Shown piece by piece: positions 47,314 to 59,135 of a stretch of 64,000 nt of DNA. The notes beneath the pieces were generated by a model. The model was not told where the DNA came from. It did not search any database and was given only the letters and a program-made list of their open reading frames with translations. The stretch's first letter is position 1. Each line of letters starts with the position of its first letter. Source of the stretch: Bemisia tabaci (lineage: Eukaryota; Arthropoda; Insecta; Hemiptera; Aleyrodidae); NCBI RefSeq assembly GCF_918797505.1, contig NC_092797.1:25805372-25869371 (forward strand), in the 5' to 3' direction. The position numbers and the translations under genes were made by a program.

Positions 47314-47768
47314 AAAAAAATAAAAACAACATCCTTATCTGCCTTTTGCAATAACGAACGCAATATGCAATAATTGACGCTCAGAAAAAGAGTCCTTTTC
47401 ACTATTTTCTATGATACATTTTATCGCTCATTGTGTATGTATCGCTCGCGACTCTGATTTTTTCAATCAGTGTATTTTTATTTTTTAAAGTATGAAAGAG
47501 CATTCTAGCACGAGAAAAAGTCTTTTAATTTCACATATAGATCGGCTAATATAAGTTAGGAGGGAATTTAACATTATGCGGGGCATTTAGACAACGCCGT
47601 CTTAGTCCTCACTGCGTGGGATAACAGTTTCCCCGATTCTTTGTTCATTTTGCATTGAATCACATTTACAGTTGATAATAACCACGCTGCTGCGCGACCA
47701 GAAATATGAATGGGGAGGTGCCCAAGTGAAAATCTCCACTCACTGCCGGTGCAAACTTGCCTCCTATC

Positions 47769-48023
47769 CTGCCGTGCTAAGGAAAAACGCCGTATGAACC
47801 TTTAGGCGTTGCCAAATTTCCTTTTGCAAAACACGAATTTCCTGGAAAACTTATAGGAATATTTTCCTTCCAATTTTTCAGATAATTTCGTTCGCAATTT
47901 TACCTGAAGTTCCTGAAAATTTCAAGGAAGAATATTCATAACCTACCGCAAAAACGAACATTTTATCGAAGGAGATTTGGCAACGCTCGATTGTTCATAC
48001 GGCGTTTTTCCTCAGCACCGCAG
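47769..48023. mobile_element. CTGCCGTG MITE, copy 3
   Basis: 255 bp with ends CTGCCGTGCTAAGGAAAAAC and an inverse ending CAGCACCGCAG. The interior has diverged but keeps GTTGCCAAATTTCC and GGCAACGCTC. Confidence 0.85.
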
Positions 48024-49402
48024 TATTTGCGTTGTGCTCTCGCATGGGTACTTCTCAAGGACTCTCCTTGATTAACCCTTGCAAAATGCATTGCATTCGA
48101 GAAAACTTCACCTTCGGGGGCTTATCTCATGCCCCGCACTTATGTTACAAGTGATTTTCCACAACTTGTAAAATTCCGAGCGCAGATTGCTCGAAAGGGG
48201 GTGCTTACTGTGTCAGGAAGTTGGTTTCTCCTCAGTTACGAGTTTTATTTTTCCAACTTTCTTTCAGCCTGGGGCATTATGAAATATGAAGAAAAGTTGG
48301 GGAAAAAGAGCGAATGTTAAACAACGAATGACCTCTTCAGTGTAGAGCGCCCGACATGCTCGCTTCTATGTTATGAACTTCTCGCTGCGAGAGGAAAAAT
48401 CACGCACAGATACTTTACATCATAGTCACATAGAAAAGAGGGGAAAGTGCAGTGATAATGAGAGTATTATGATAAATGCATTTAGAATAATTTTTTTTTG
48501 TTTTTTTATCCCCTCACGTAAGTATGATTGTTTTAAAATGCTTCTAAAACAATCACAATAACTAAATAAATGGATGAATCTAGGCTAAAAGAAATTATGA
48601 CCAAAGTCCCGGACAAATGAAACACGTAACTCCATTTAAAGGTTGCAAAGTTGGCTGAAACAGAATAATATAACTTCTCTCAGTCAACAACTTTGCTCAT
48701 CTCACAATCAGTGTGCAATCCGAAAGACAAGTAAATGGAATTTTGAAAAAAAATACCCAACGGTGACAGAGAATTTGCAGGTGTCTGAAATTCGATGAAT
48801 TTTGTCTTTAAGTGGAAACTACTGCGTAATCTGAACACGAGGATACCCTTGGTTCATTAATTAAACAATTATTGGAGGAGATACGACAAAATGATCTAAT
48901 ATGCTAAAATACATGTGTTCAAATGGGAAATGCCGCCAGATAACGTCACTAGGCGGTGCATTTTCTCACTTTTAAATCTATTTTTATACTATTTCCTGTA
49001 CCAGAAAAAAATAATAAAAAATACTGTGAAATCAGCTCTTTGAGCACTTTTAAATGAAGCAATTAAAAATTTGTATGCAAATTCTCCATTGTTAGTTTCG
49101 GAGTTTTCGTTCAAAGGGCATCAGCCCTGGGGCCTTTGCGGTTCAACGGTCAACACCTGCATCAATGCCAGACTGAAACTCCAGTTTGAGCGTCTGGAAC
49201 GGGCTAGTGACGGCCACATCCAAAATTCTCGGCCCACCTTTCGAGGTGGGCTGAAAAGTGAATGGATGCAAACGTTGGCCAAAATTCATCAAGCAGCTGA
49301 GTGTAGTTCTTGACTGCAGAAGAGCGTTTTTCTCCTTCGGTTTGCAGCCCCGCCGCGATCTGGTGGAAGAACGACCAAATCCACCCGCAAAAAATCACCT
49401 GA
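48024..49402. other. Non-coding, no recognised feature
   Basis: The frames at 48129-48320, 48373-48561 and 49071-49313 show no family motif. Confidence 0.4.
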
Positions 49403-49559
49403 AGACCTCGATACACGTTTAAATTTCCATAAATTCTCGATCAAATGGTGACTGGTGCGCACCATCTATCATCAAATTTTTGCGGTTTGCAAAAATTTGA
49501 CCGCCATTTTTGTCATTTTGATCGGAAATTGTCGGAAATTTGAGCGTGTATCCAGGCCT
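49403..49559. mobile_element. GGCCTGGTTACAC MITE, copy 3 (internally deleted)
   Basis: 157 bp. Keeps GGTGACTGGTGCGCACCAT and the end GTGTATCCAGGCCT but lacks about 100 central bases present in copies 1 and 2. Confidence 0.8.
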
Positions 49560-49573
49560 TAAAGCGTGTTACG

Positions 49574-49739
49574 CAGTGGCGTGGCGTGAATTGCGATGCA
49601 TCGATTGTTATGCTATTTAATCCTATGGTAAAGAATCGATTATTAAGGCGTTCGCTGCGAACACCCCTGTTTAGCGATCATTTTACATAGGTTTAAATGG
49701 CATAAAAATCGATATATCGCAAAGCACGCCATGCCACTG
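49574..49739. mobile_element. CAGTGGCGTGGCGTG hAT-like MITE, copy 2
   Basis: 166 bp with ends CAGTGGCGTGGCGTG and CACGCCATGCCACTG. Flanks GTGTTACG and GTGTTAAG match at 7 of 8. Confidence 0.85.
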
Positions 49740-50197
49740 GTGTTAAGTTTACCTCCAACAACGCCTATTCAGCCTCAGCGGCTCAAAAAGAGGACAGGCA
49801 GGATGCGGAAAACTCATTTCCATCCAGGCCGCAGAAGTATACTGTCCCGGGGCCGATGACAAATTTAAAGGCGGGCCGACGCGACGGAACCACTCAAATT
49901 TATCGAAAAGACGCGCGCTCGAAAGAATAGAGGGCGGCATAATCCCCGAGCCTCCTCGTTAATACAAATGCATACAATGCGCTGAAAAATACTCCGCTCA
50001 AAGCCCCGATTTGTTTCCCGGCCCGGAGCGGGGGAGCCTAAGAGCTCCCAACGTGAAAACGTCTAAAGAGTCATTGGACGGACGAGGGCGGGACGAAGCG
50101 GGGGACAACCCCCCCCCCCTCCCCTCCCGTTTGTCTACAAACGCGGCACAAAAAGGGTAACAAAACATGCCGCCAGGATGAAGGTAACGCCACCGTG
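49740..50197. other. Non-coding, GC-rich in part
   Basis: C-run at about 50110-50118. Opposed open frames on the minus strand carry no motif. Confidence 0.4.
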
Positions 50198-50447
50198 CTG
50201 CCGCGCCGAGGAAAAACCCCGTATGAACATTCGAAAGTTGCCAAATTTCCTTTAACAAAATCTTTATTTTTGAGAAAAATTATATGAATATTTTCCTCGG
50301 AATTTTTAAGGAATCGTAGATCAGAGTACGAACAAAATTCTCAAAAAAATTGGTAGAAGAATATTCGTAGGTTTACCAGGGGATTCGTGATTTATCGAAG
50401 AAAATTTGGCAACGCCTGAGGGTTTATACGGCGTTTTTCCTCGGCGC
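50198..50447. mobile_element. CTGCCGTG MITE, copy 4
   Basis: 250 bp with left end CTGCCGCGCCGAGGAAAAAC and right end GTTTTTCCTCGGCGC. GCCACCGTG occurs directly on both sides (50189-50197, 50448-50456), a possible 9-bp TSD not seen clearly at the other copies. Confidence 0.82.
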
Positions 50448-50456
50448 GCCACCGTG

Positions 50457-50813
50457 GGAGGGGCGATGAATTTTAACGACGGGAAAGAGAGTAAACAGAT
50501 CGATGGGGAGGGACGGGCGGGAGGGGTGGTGAGCGACAGTTGTTGGATGAGATGGAAATTAGGTGGCTGAGACGTTTCCGACGGCCCAAGTGAGCCTCGC
50601 GCCGGCTCGTAATTGGGAGAGTGGGGCGGGGCCGGGGGGGGGGGGCGAATATGATCATCAATAATATCAAGAAACAATTAGTGAAACGGAGCGAGTGGGG
50701 GGCTCCATTAGCGACAAAAGCAGGGAGCAATGAGCGCGGCTTGCAATCGAGAGCTAAGTCGATCCGCCCGACGTGACGCCCGGCGCGACGTCTGGTCGTC
50801 GTGGCATTGTCGC
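50457..50813. other. Non-coding, GC-rich
   Basis: A G-run near 50632-50644. The 118- and 127-codon minus frames overlap each other in different frames and are Pro/Arg/Ser-rich by composition. No domain. Confidence 0.4.
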
Positions 50814-50872
50814 CAGCCGGCTGATTATTGAAATTGATAGACAAAGCGATAGACAAAGAAGACGTAGGGAGT

Positions 50873-51385
50873 CAGTAGAGTCCCTTTATACTGAGAGTCA
50901 AGACAATGTGAATCCATTTCTGATTGGTTCCCGTATTTTAGGCCTTCACAGTGTCACAAACGGGAATAAAGATTACATTTTCACCGATTGCAAAGATTAT
51001 TATCTGGAATGGACCAGGGAATTACGGGTTCGGCAAGGAACAAACGGAATGAGAGAAGGAACGGAGAAAGGAAGTTTAGAATGGTCCGATTAAAGATTAC
51101 AAAGAACGTTCAATTTCTGTAATCTTTATTCCCGTTTGTGACTCCATGAGGGGTGTTGTCTTGACTCTCAGTATAAAGGGACTCTAGGAGTCAGTGACGT
51201 AGCTAGGAATTCTTTAAGGGGGAGAGGGGGGTCCATTCAAAAATGCGACGGTAAATTTACATTATTTTGTGCACGTCTCTGATAATATTGTATGTCTGTC
51301 CTCCAAAAATAAAAAAAGGTACAATTAACGAGGCTAAGGTGGGTCCAGACCCCCTGGACCCCCCTCCCCCTTATCTTTGCCAGTG
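50873..51385. mobile_element. hAT-like CAGTGACGTAGCTAGG element, middle layer of the nest
   Basis: Ends CAGTGACGTAGCTAGG and CTTATCTTTGCCAGTG. Flanks TAGGGAGT (50865-50872) and TTGGGAGT (51386-51393) match at 7 of 8. Its first three bases are separated from the rest by the inner insertion. Confidence 0.8.
50876..51186. mobile_element. TAGAG hAT-like MITE, copy A, innermost layer (perfect 8-bp TSD)
   Basis: 311 bp with ends TAGAGTCCCTTTATACTGAG and the inverse, flanked by GGAGTCAG at 50868-50875 and 51187-51194. The TSD straddles the edge of the middle element. The frame at 50773-51093 lies across it and is not a gene. Confidence 0.9.
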
Positions 51386-51463
51386 TTGGGAGTATGGAGC
51401 GATCCTATTGGTTGAAGAGGGTGGTTCCTATAGACTAAGGGAGAAAATGATGGACTAACTGTA

Positions 51464-52067
51464 GTTTGTTATTTAGTTATGTAGCCAAAGTGCTAAAAAA
51501 ATGTGCAAGTGTTTACTACATAAAATGGTTTTATTAATATAGTTTTTGGTTAAAGCTTCCCGGCCTAGTTGCCATCATCAGTGGATGTAGTTGTTACTAA
51601 CTATTGTTTTATAGCAAGTAATTTGAGTAATGATGTCATTTTACTAACTTATAATTGTATGACTTAACTAATAGCATAAGAAATCCCCTGAAACCCATTC
51701 AAAATCGTTATGTAACGCTTCGTTTTATTTGCAGCTCCCTGTTACGCTGCTTAACGTTGCCTAACGCTACCAAAAAACACGTTGCCAACTTGCGAGGATT
51801 GTCACCCCTGAGGGCGAAACCATGTTAAGAGAGAGCGAGTAATAATAGACTCGAGAGCGCTACGTAGATACGATACAACTATTCCACCTCGACGGATGTC
51901 CTGTTTGCATACACAAAAAAATGCGGGCGTTTTAACGTTGTTGATGCCTCCGGTAGCAGCAACGTGGGTGCCCCGTTCCAATTCCAGTTGTAATGGAGGA
52001 TCTGTCGAATTGGTATCGAATGACCTTACGCGATAAACTGCATCACTGAGATAAGTATTTATCGATC
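51464..52067. other. Non-coding, no recognised feature
   Basis: The 105-codon frame at 51802-52119 (-) runs into the neighbouring MITE and is unsupported. Confidence 0.4.
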
Positions 52068-52070
52068 CAG

Positions 52071-52282
52071 CGGGTTGATTATCGGAATTGATAGACAAAG
52101 CGATAGACAAAGAATACAAAATAAAAATAGAGCGATCTTATGGCCTCATTAGAGATCCTATAATTAGTCCATAAGTTTTTCTCTCAGTCTATAACAACTG
52201 CACGTCTCCGCTAAAAGAATCGCTCAATTTCCCTTTGTTTTTTTGTCCATTGTTTTATCCATTAATTTCATTAAGCAGCCCG
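52071..52282. mobile_element. PIF/Harbinger-like MITE, copy 3 (TSD CAG)
   Basis: 212 bp with ends CGGGTTGATTATCGGAATTG and an inverse ending AAGCAGCCCG, flanked by CAG on both sides. Confidence 0.85.
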
Positions 52283-52945
52283 CAGGTCATTCAGCAATGA
52301 TTAAACTATCCAAGCCCAGCTCTACGATCTAATGCATTATACTGGACAAAAGCCTACGCGTATAATCAGTCACTGAGGATGCATCCTAGTAAAAAACGTG
52401 ACACTCGTAAGTCAATCTGTTAGGACACGACCGTTTCGACCCGTAGCTTCTGTTTTTGCTTAACCGGTCGAAATGAAGGCGAACAATGCTACGTACCGTG
52501 AGAGGTGGTTTCAAACGGACAACGGAGAGGGGGCGCTGTTAGCTGTCATTCCAACGACTAGGTAAAAGCAACCCTTAAACAGAGGACGTCTTTTTTACAC
52601 TGACCCACAGGGTAAATATTCATTGGCTGATTGTGATGGGTCGTACCTGCAGCAAGCTCGCAACAGCTGGTTTTTTTCATAAAATTGTTTTTTTTCCGTA
52701 ATTAATGAACTGCTGCATGTCGAACAGTGTGGATCAATTAACTTGAAAAGAAACATCTATTTCGTTTTAATTGATTGCTTCATTCATTCAAAACAATGTG
52801 GAATGAACCGTTCCTTTGATTTAGATACCTATTTCATCGCGTTAGAAGATTTTTTTTTCTTGCATCATGAACGTGACAGCGGTCACGAAAAAAAAAATGA
52901 AATAAGTAACGACTCTAGGCCAGACATTTTCTTCAACTTGCATTC
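52283..52945. other. Non-coding, no recognised feature
   Basis: No supported gene or element. Confidence 0.4.
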
Positions 52946-52953
52946 ATTCAGCC

Positions 52954-53365
52954 TAGAGTAACTGTATTGAGAGAGTATGGCCACTGGTGTTACCACCTCT
53001 AATTGACTCAGCCATCTTAGGCTGAATGGAGCCCTTAGGACCCAAAATAATGGCGGACGCCATAAATTAATGTAATGCAAAATGACTCAAAATGTAGTTT
53101 TCTTTGCTTATCGTAACGAGAAATTTACTCAAATGCACTATTGCGACTTCTTTACATGTTTTGAAGGCTAATCGTGTGCAATTTTTGAGAAAAATTATCT
53201 TAGATGTAGTAAGGCTGGCAGCAAGTGCGATTGGTGATAACCGTCAAAAGTTGGCAATGATCCCCCTCCCATCCACAAAAACCAAAACAAAGCACCGCCA
53301 TTTTTGGGTCCTAAGCCTCTCTATGGGGCCCTGTGGCCATATACTCTCTCGATATAGGTACTCTA
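52954..53365. mobile_element. TAGAGTA hAT-like element (perfect 8-bp TSD)
   Basis: 412 bp with ends TAGAGTAACTGTATTGAGAG and CTCTCGATATAGGTACTCTA, flanked by ATTCAGCC at 52946-52953 and 53366-53373. Inner inverted blocks include TTAGGACCCAAAA and GTATGGCCAC. Confidence 0.88.
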
Positions 53366-53373
53366 ATTCAGCC

Positions 53374-54530
53374 TACGTGTATTTTATTTTTGGCGAGAGA
53401 AATTAAGTTTTCATCGATCCAATTTTCAAAGAAAGTTGACGAACGTTCGCGTTTGTATCTTTCTCGCAGCAGAGGATGTGATCCAAGCATGTTTTGCACA
53501 TTTCACTCTCAAGAGGTGGATGGATTGTAAAGTTCTAAAACTCGGAAGAACAAAACATCCGAGAGCGAAACTTTAAGCGTGGACTTCCAACGAAGTTACA
53601 GTCTTTTGTTTACCTCTGTTGGGCAACATTTAAATTGAGTTTCAGTCAGTAATTGTGAGAAGGTGTTTTGTAAAATAAATCCTCCAACGACAGAGAGTTC
53701 AAGTTCCCACTCTTTCAGAGACACGAAGAAGTCAATGCTGTGTCCTAACGCAACGTCAATACCTCTCCGCGTACAAAATAAGGAAAAAGACGAGGAGAAA
53801 CTGGGTTTAGGAAAAGTGGAATTCATAATTTGTCGGGAGTAATGGTCAAAAACCAGCAGCATAGTACCCCCTCCTTCAAATAAAATAAACAACCGTTGTT
53901 GTTATTAATATTGTAGCGTTGATTTAGGTGTTTTACGATTTGGAACAGAACCCGACATTATTCTATAGCGTTGCGCTATTAGATTATGAGAGGTTATAGG
54001 GTGAGCACAAGCCTAATGGAAGTAAAGCCGCGCCTGTAAATCTCTCTCTCTCTCTCTCTCTCTCCCTCTTTCTCTCCCCCTATCAGCGTCTCGCCACATT
54101 ATCTTTTATTTTTACAGACAGGAAAAGCATAGTTTGTATGTGAAAGTTTAGACTGTGATGCTACAAGAATGATTAAATAAGCTCTTCTCTACTGTCCCGC
54201 TTTTCGTTCAGCAGTAATGATTTGCTCTCGGAGTAAAATAATTTTATACTCGATCGCATTCACATAGCCACATCAATGAGTCCGGAGCCTCGAGCAAAAA
54301 TTTTGCGGCACATTTGGCATAGTGCCGGTATAAAAAAGCTATCTGAATTTCACTGTAAAGCAGCAGTTGTATAAATATTCACTATAGCACCAAAGCGTAA
54401 AACGGAAAATTGATAACGTCCTCTCATTCCATGGTCTCCGCTCAGAGATATTTGGATCAAATAATCCAGATTGTGATTCGAGCATTTTTAGTTTTTTTTT
54501 TTTTTATCATTAGGGTCATTTCTCTGGATA
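53374..54530. other. Non-coding, with a (TC)n microsatellite at 54041-54064
   Basis: No gene supported. The 98-codon frame at 53596-53892 (-) has no domain. Confidence 0.4.
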
Positions 54531-54740
54531 CACCGAAAAAAAAGTGAAGTTGATTTAACATTCTGGATGTAAAAAAGTGTGCGAGAACTTATAAAATGCT
54601 GAATTACCCGCTACAGCAGTTACTTCAGCAATGCCAAGATGTAAAAATAACTGTTTTGGCGGATAATTCAGCATTTTCTAAGTTCTCACACACTTTTTTC
54701 ACATCCAGAATGTTAAATCAACTTCACTTTTTTTTCGGTG
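54531..54740. mobile_element. Near-perfect palindromic MITE (TSD TA)
   Basis: 210 bp. CACCGAAAAAAAAGTGAAG is mirrored at the right end, and the arms run inward through GATTTAACATTCTGGATGT with few mismatches. Flanked by TA on both sides, as for Tc1/mariner-like elements. Confidence 0.83.
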
Positions 54741-54924
54741 TATCTTTATAACTTTGAAAATTCATTCAATGAATCAAATTCTTCTGAAAAAGTGAAGAGG
54801 ATCTGTAATATCCAGAAACATTGGATTTTTCAGACAACAAAAGAACCGCTACTGTAATATTTCAGCAAAGAGCATCGCTCTTTTTTATCTAGGTAACATG
54901 CATGACAGTAATCGACTTGCAACT

Positions 54925-55480
54925 GTAACTCGCAATGCTCCGCTCTATGCTGCTAATGAGGTATCCTTCAGATTCGGAAAAAAAGTTAAAACAGGGGGCC
55001 CGATGACGTCTTTCCTATCTTCGGTTGTGTAGCTCACTTCACCTTAAAGCACCCTATAAATAAGTCAAACGGGACCAACACAATACGGGAATAGAACAAG
55101 GAAAAGGGTGCGCGTTGATGACGGCGCAGAGATACGACTATTCGTGCTTGACGGATGTCCGCGTTGCGTCTGCAAAATTGAAGGCGCTATGGCGCGAGGC
55201 GTGAACTCGCAATGCTCTCTCCGCTCCATGCTGCCGATTAGGTGTCGCTCAGATTCAGGAGAAAAATTTAATAACAAGGGCCGTACACGTCTCTCCCATC
55301 TTTGGCTGTGTTGGCACTCCAATTTATTCGTCTGGTTTATTTTTAGGATGTATTTGAAGACCTATAATATGTAAAGCTCGTATGCATCGGCCCCATACAA
55401 CCTGCAGAGCACGTGTTTTTAGCAAGCCTCGGGTCAATTTGACCCAACTTATAAGCATCTAAGAGTTAAATATTCTAGTG
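54925..55480 (+). repeat. Left array of a ~285-bp tandem unit
   Basis: The AACTCGCAATGCTC ... GATTCGG block at about 54938 recurs at about 55203 as AACTCGCAATGCTCTCTCCG. The whole stretch matches 58410-58995 in inverse orientation, including CGGGACCAACACAATACGGG and CCCATACAACC. Confidence 0.8.
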
Positions 55481-56496
55481 TTTACAAATAGTTGTTCCAC
55501 AACTTCGTGAATTTTTTTTTTTTTTGGCGCACAGTTTTCACTTTTCATTTCAATTCAGAATTATCAAGCGGAGGAATTCTCTTGTTTCAATGGTCTTTTT
55601 TAACGGTGTTTAGACACGATATTGTTTTATCTCAATAATTTTATTTAAGTTCTGTTTTTTTGTGAAGGTGGTTTTTTAGACGCATTGTTTCTCAAAGCAC
55701 ATATTAGTAGCAGCCATAAGCCACGACAAATATTAACGAGGGAGACCTCGCGCGGAAATATCCTATTCCGCGAAAAAAAAGCCGATCCGATATTCATAAC
55801 TTCCAAAATCATGAGTTTTCTTTAACATGCGGAACAAAGCTGAGGTTAATGATCTTTTGATCTCCGTTGCGGAGGCTGGAATCAACCACTCGGCCGAAGA
55901 AAAAAATGATTAGCCTGTTATTCCTCTCCTTCGGTTAAATATTAAAGTAGGCTGATTAAACTTTCCCCAAAATTCCCCGGTAAGTCCCCACCCATAAAGC
56001 CCCTTTATCCTTAACCTCTTGACATTGGAGGCACTCGAGGACAGCAGATTACATCGGGGATTATTCGAGTCCGCTTGGATTTAAGACACGGCTTTCCGAA
56101 TTAGATTTCAACGCGAGGACGCGAGAGGGAAAATGGTGAAGTGTGCAGCTTCGTTCGAGCGGAAGTTTGTTCAATAAGTGAGACGGGATTGTGTGTTTTT
56201 CAGCGAAACTGAAATTTCGAGGAAGCCTCGACACCGAGACGCACGGCTCAGTCTCCAGTCAAGCATTTTCCAAGTGCTCAATTTTTCATGTTTACCTGCC
56301 AATTTCCCAACGCGCTTATTGGAAATGGCCGACGCCTCCACCATCCCTCTTTTTTCTCGATCGTCCTACGAGCAGCCGTTGTCAAATTTTAAGGGATTTA
56401 AACGGATTATCCTTGAAATTTCTGTAAAATACGCCAGTTCAACGGATAGAGGGATGACTACTTCTTTTGAATTTAGAAACATTGACCTTTCCACCT

Positions 56497-56499
<3 letters not shown>
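55481..56499. other. Non-coding, between the opposed arrays
   Basis: No gene supported. Confidence 0.4.

Positions 56500-56536
<37 letters not shown>
56500..56536. repeat. T37 homopolymer
   Basis: 37 consecutive T. It could be the tail of a minus-strand retroposed sequence, but no target-site duplication is evident. The 188-codon frame 56178-56744 runs through it as poly-Phe and is not a gene. Confidence 0.85.
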
Positions 56537-56537
<1 letters not shown>

Positions 56538-56589
56538 TGCACACAATTGCATACACTGCTTTTTGTAGGAGCTGCGACAGTTCTGTTCC

Positions 56590-56742
56590 TCAATCACCAG
56601 AAAATCGATGGATTACAAGAAGGCAACGGTCGTGGCAAAAAGAATAGGAGACCAGCATGGGAAGCCAGGATACAGAAGACAATCAAAGACCTTGAATGCT
56701 TGAATTCAGTGCATACTCATTTAAGTGAGTCAGCGAATCTTT
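56590..56742 (+). pseudogene. Possible fragment of a non-LTR retrotransposon polyprotein
   Basis: Reads KKNRRPAWEARIQKTIKDLE, a basic stretch like the linker between endonuclease and reverse transcriptase in some LINE polyproteins (family resemblance from memory). No catalytic motif remains. Very weak. Confidence 0.2.
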
Positions 56743-56744
56743 AA

Positions 56745-58409
56745 ATCGGATTTAGACATTGACCTATACGGATTTTTTTTTTATTTTATTATATATTTAC
56801 AAAAAATTTAATTATGTGGACGTTTAAAATGTGTGTTATTTCCTGCCGCCCTCTTCTTTTTCAAAGTGCCCCACTGCCGTGGCATTTTTACATACAGACA
56901 ATGGTCAATCATACCAAATTGAGGACAGCCTGTAAATTATACTCGAGGACAAAGATTATCTTAATTTATTAAAGAGCTCTTAAAATATATTTAAGCACTT
57001 ACAGGTTGTAGAGAAAGAGGAAGCACTGTAAAACGGCATGCATGTATGTGCTTAAAGTACACTTTGGGTGCTATCCTCAGTTACTATGGGAGTAGGCAAT
57101 AGAATAAAATTGAGTAAGAATGACACAAGAGGGACACTTAGAAAGAATGAATGAATAAACAGAACCAGAATGAGCGTCGGAGAGTAATGAAAGGGTTGCA
57201 ACAGTTTCCGACATGTTTTAGTTCTGACATGTAGGTGCAAGTCGTTGACAGTCTCATGAAGTAATGAAAAGTCCGTTTGTCTGAAGTATTTGCATTTCCG
57301 TGTGTAATTTACGTATCTACTGGTTCGTGAGTATTGTGTGGACGTTGACAGGCAAAACCTATCCTTTCCAACAGTTCTTTAAGGCTGGTACATTAGATTT
57401 TAATTTTTCTGATGTTAATTAATTGAACGACGGGGAATGATATTTTTACTCTCAGGACTAAAGAAGCTATCGCTTCTAGATGACTAGTGATTCCTGAAAC
57501 AACTGACCATCGATTCCGTTTGAAAAAACTTTTAGAAAGAAAAAGAAGAGAAAGTTCCAGAGCGACTCTTTAGCTTTGGAATAAGACCAAGAGGAGCTTA
57601 TTTGCTTGAAAATGTATCGATTTACAGCGATATCGGAAGACGGTATATAGCTCTCCTACTCTCTGATTGTCTGTGAAGAGAAATTCCACAATGCTTCTCT
57701 TCACAATTGGCACGAGAGAAATCCATCGCTCTACGAAAAATGGTGGATGATACTTATGGAAGGCGCTCTAAAAAAGACGAAATCTCAACTTATAGATTAC
57801 AATTAACGGAAGAATGGGGTAAATACTTCAATTTGCAGAAATAATCTTAAACGAATTGTATCATACTATAAGTGATACGTCTTTTTAAACTTTTCCGTGA
57901 AAGTTTCACGGTGAAATTGTGTTCATTTTTCATTCATTTCAAATTCGCTCCTCTAATCTTTCATATTGCCGGCGAGTTCCACACCACAAAAAACTAGGAG
58001 ATTAAGGAAATGGAGGAGTAGGAAACTGGAGAGAAAGGAAGAAGAATAGCGAAAAATAAAAACGCGATAAAAATTACGAGGAGTTCTACACAATGAAACA
58101 AAAAATGCTTGGTGTAAATGATGAAATCATGATATGCTTTAAAAAATAGAATCCGACAATATCCATCCTATCCAACAGAGAGACGGATTTAGAAAGAGCT
58201 TAAAAACAAATACAATTACACTAGGATGCTTTTTTCCGCCTAGTCCTCTGTTTGTCCAATTTTGAAGATTGCCAACACTTCTTCTCATCATCATGCTTAA
58301 TCGAGGGACAGAAAAATATGTATGTCTTTCAACTGCATGCATGTGAATTTTAGACATTTTCTGGTGTGGTTCTAATTTGACTTTAGTACTTAAGTCGTGT
58401 CTAATAACC
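56745..58409. other. Non-coding, no recognised feature
   Basis: The 106-codon frame at 58139-58459 (-) overlaps the start of the right array and has no motif. Confidence 0.4.
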
Positions 58410-59135
58410 CTTATTCGTAGATGTCTAGATTGATTGCCCCTCGGGTCAAATTCAACCAAGGCTTGCTAAAAATACGTGGCCCGCGGGTTGTATGGGCCCT
58501 GTACGTACGAAATTTATATGTGAGCCTAAAACACATCGTAAAAAAAACGAATTAGACATCAAATTGAAAAAAAAGAAAGAAAAAAAGAAAATCGATTTTC
58601 AACATAGCCAAAGAAAGGAGAGACGTATGAGGACCTCAATTCTTTTAAATTTGCTGTCGAATCCGAGCGGCAACTTATTGGCAGCATTGAGAAAGAGCAT
58701 TGCGAGTTCATATGCCTCGCGCCATAGCGCCTTCAATTTTGCAGACGCAACACGGACATCCGTCAAGCACGAATAGTCGTATCTCTGCGCCGTCATCAAC
58801 GCGCTTCCTTTCCTTTGCTCTATTCCCGTATTGTGTTGGTCCCGTTTGTCTTATTTATAGTGTGCTTCAAGGTGAAGTGAGCTACGCAACCGAAGATAGG
58901 AGAGACGTCATCGGGCCCCCTTTTTAAAACTTTTTTTCCGAATCTGAAGGACACCTCATTAGCAGTTTAGAGCGGAGCATTGCGAGTTCATGCCTCGCGC
59001 CAAAGCGCCTTCAAGTTTGCAGACGCAACACGCAACACGGACATCCATCAACCACGAATTGTTGTATCTCTGCGCCGTCATCAACAAGCGCCCTTTCCTT
59101 CGCTATATTTCTATATTTCATTGTTTTTATTTTTC
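58410..59135 (-). repeat. Right array of the ~285-bp tandem unit, inverse of the left array
   Basis: Two units, marked by GCATTGCGAGTTCA at about 58698 and 58980, each followed by GCCTCGCGCCA-AGCGCCTTCA and GCAGACGCAACACGGACATC. Short frames that look alike in both arrays come from this shared sequence. Confidence 0.8.

Larger units (their letters stand above)
50817..51463. mobile_element. PIF/Harbinger-like MITE, copy 2, host of a nested pair and truncated at the right
   Basis: The left end CCGGCTGATTATTGAAATTG after CAG matches copies 1 and 3. Sequence resumes after the nest at 51394 (ATGGAGCGATCCTATTGG ...) and parallels copy 1 until about 51463, where the match stops. Confidence 0.8.

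Noticed and set aside
50321..50856. 118- and 127-codon Pro/Arg-rich minus frames
   Set aside because: Overlapping frames in GC-rich DNA next to transposons; no motif.
56178..56744. 188-codon plus-strand frame
   Set aside because: It passes through a T37 run as poly-Phe. Only a short 3' part has any possible homology.
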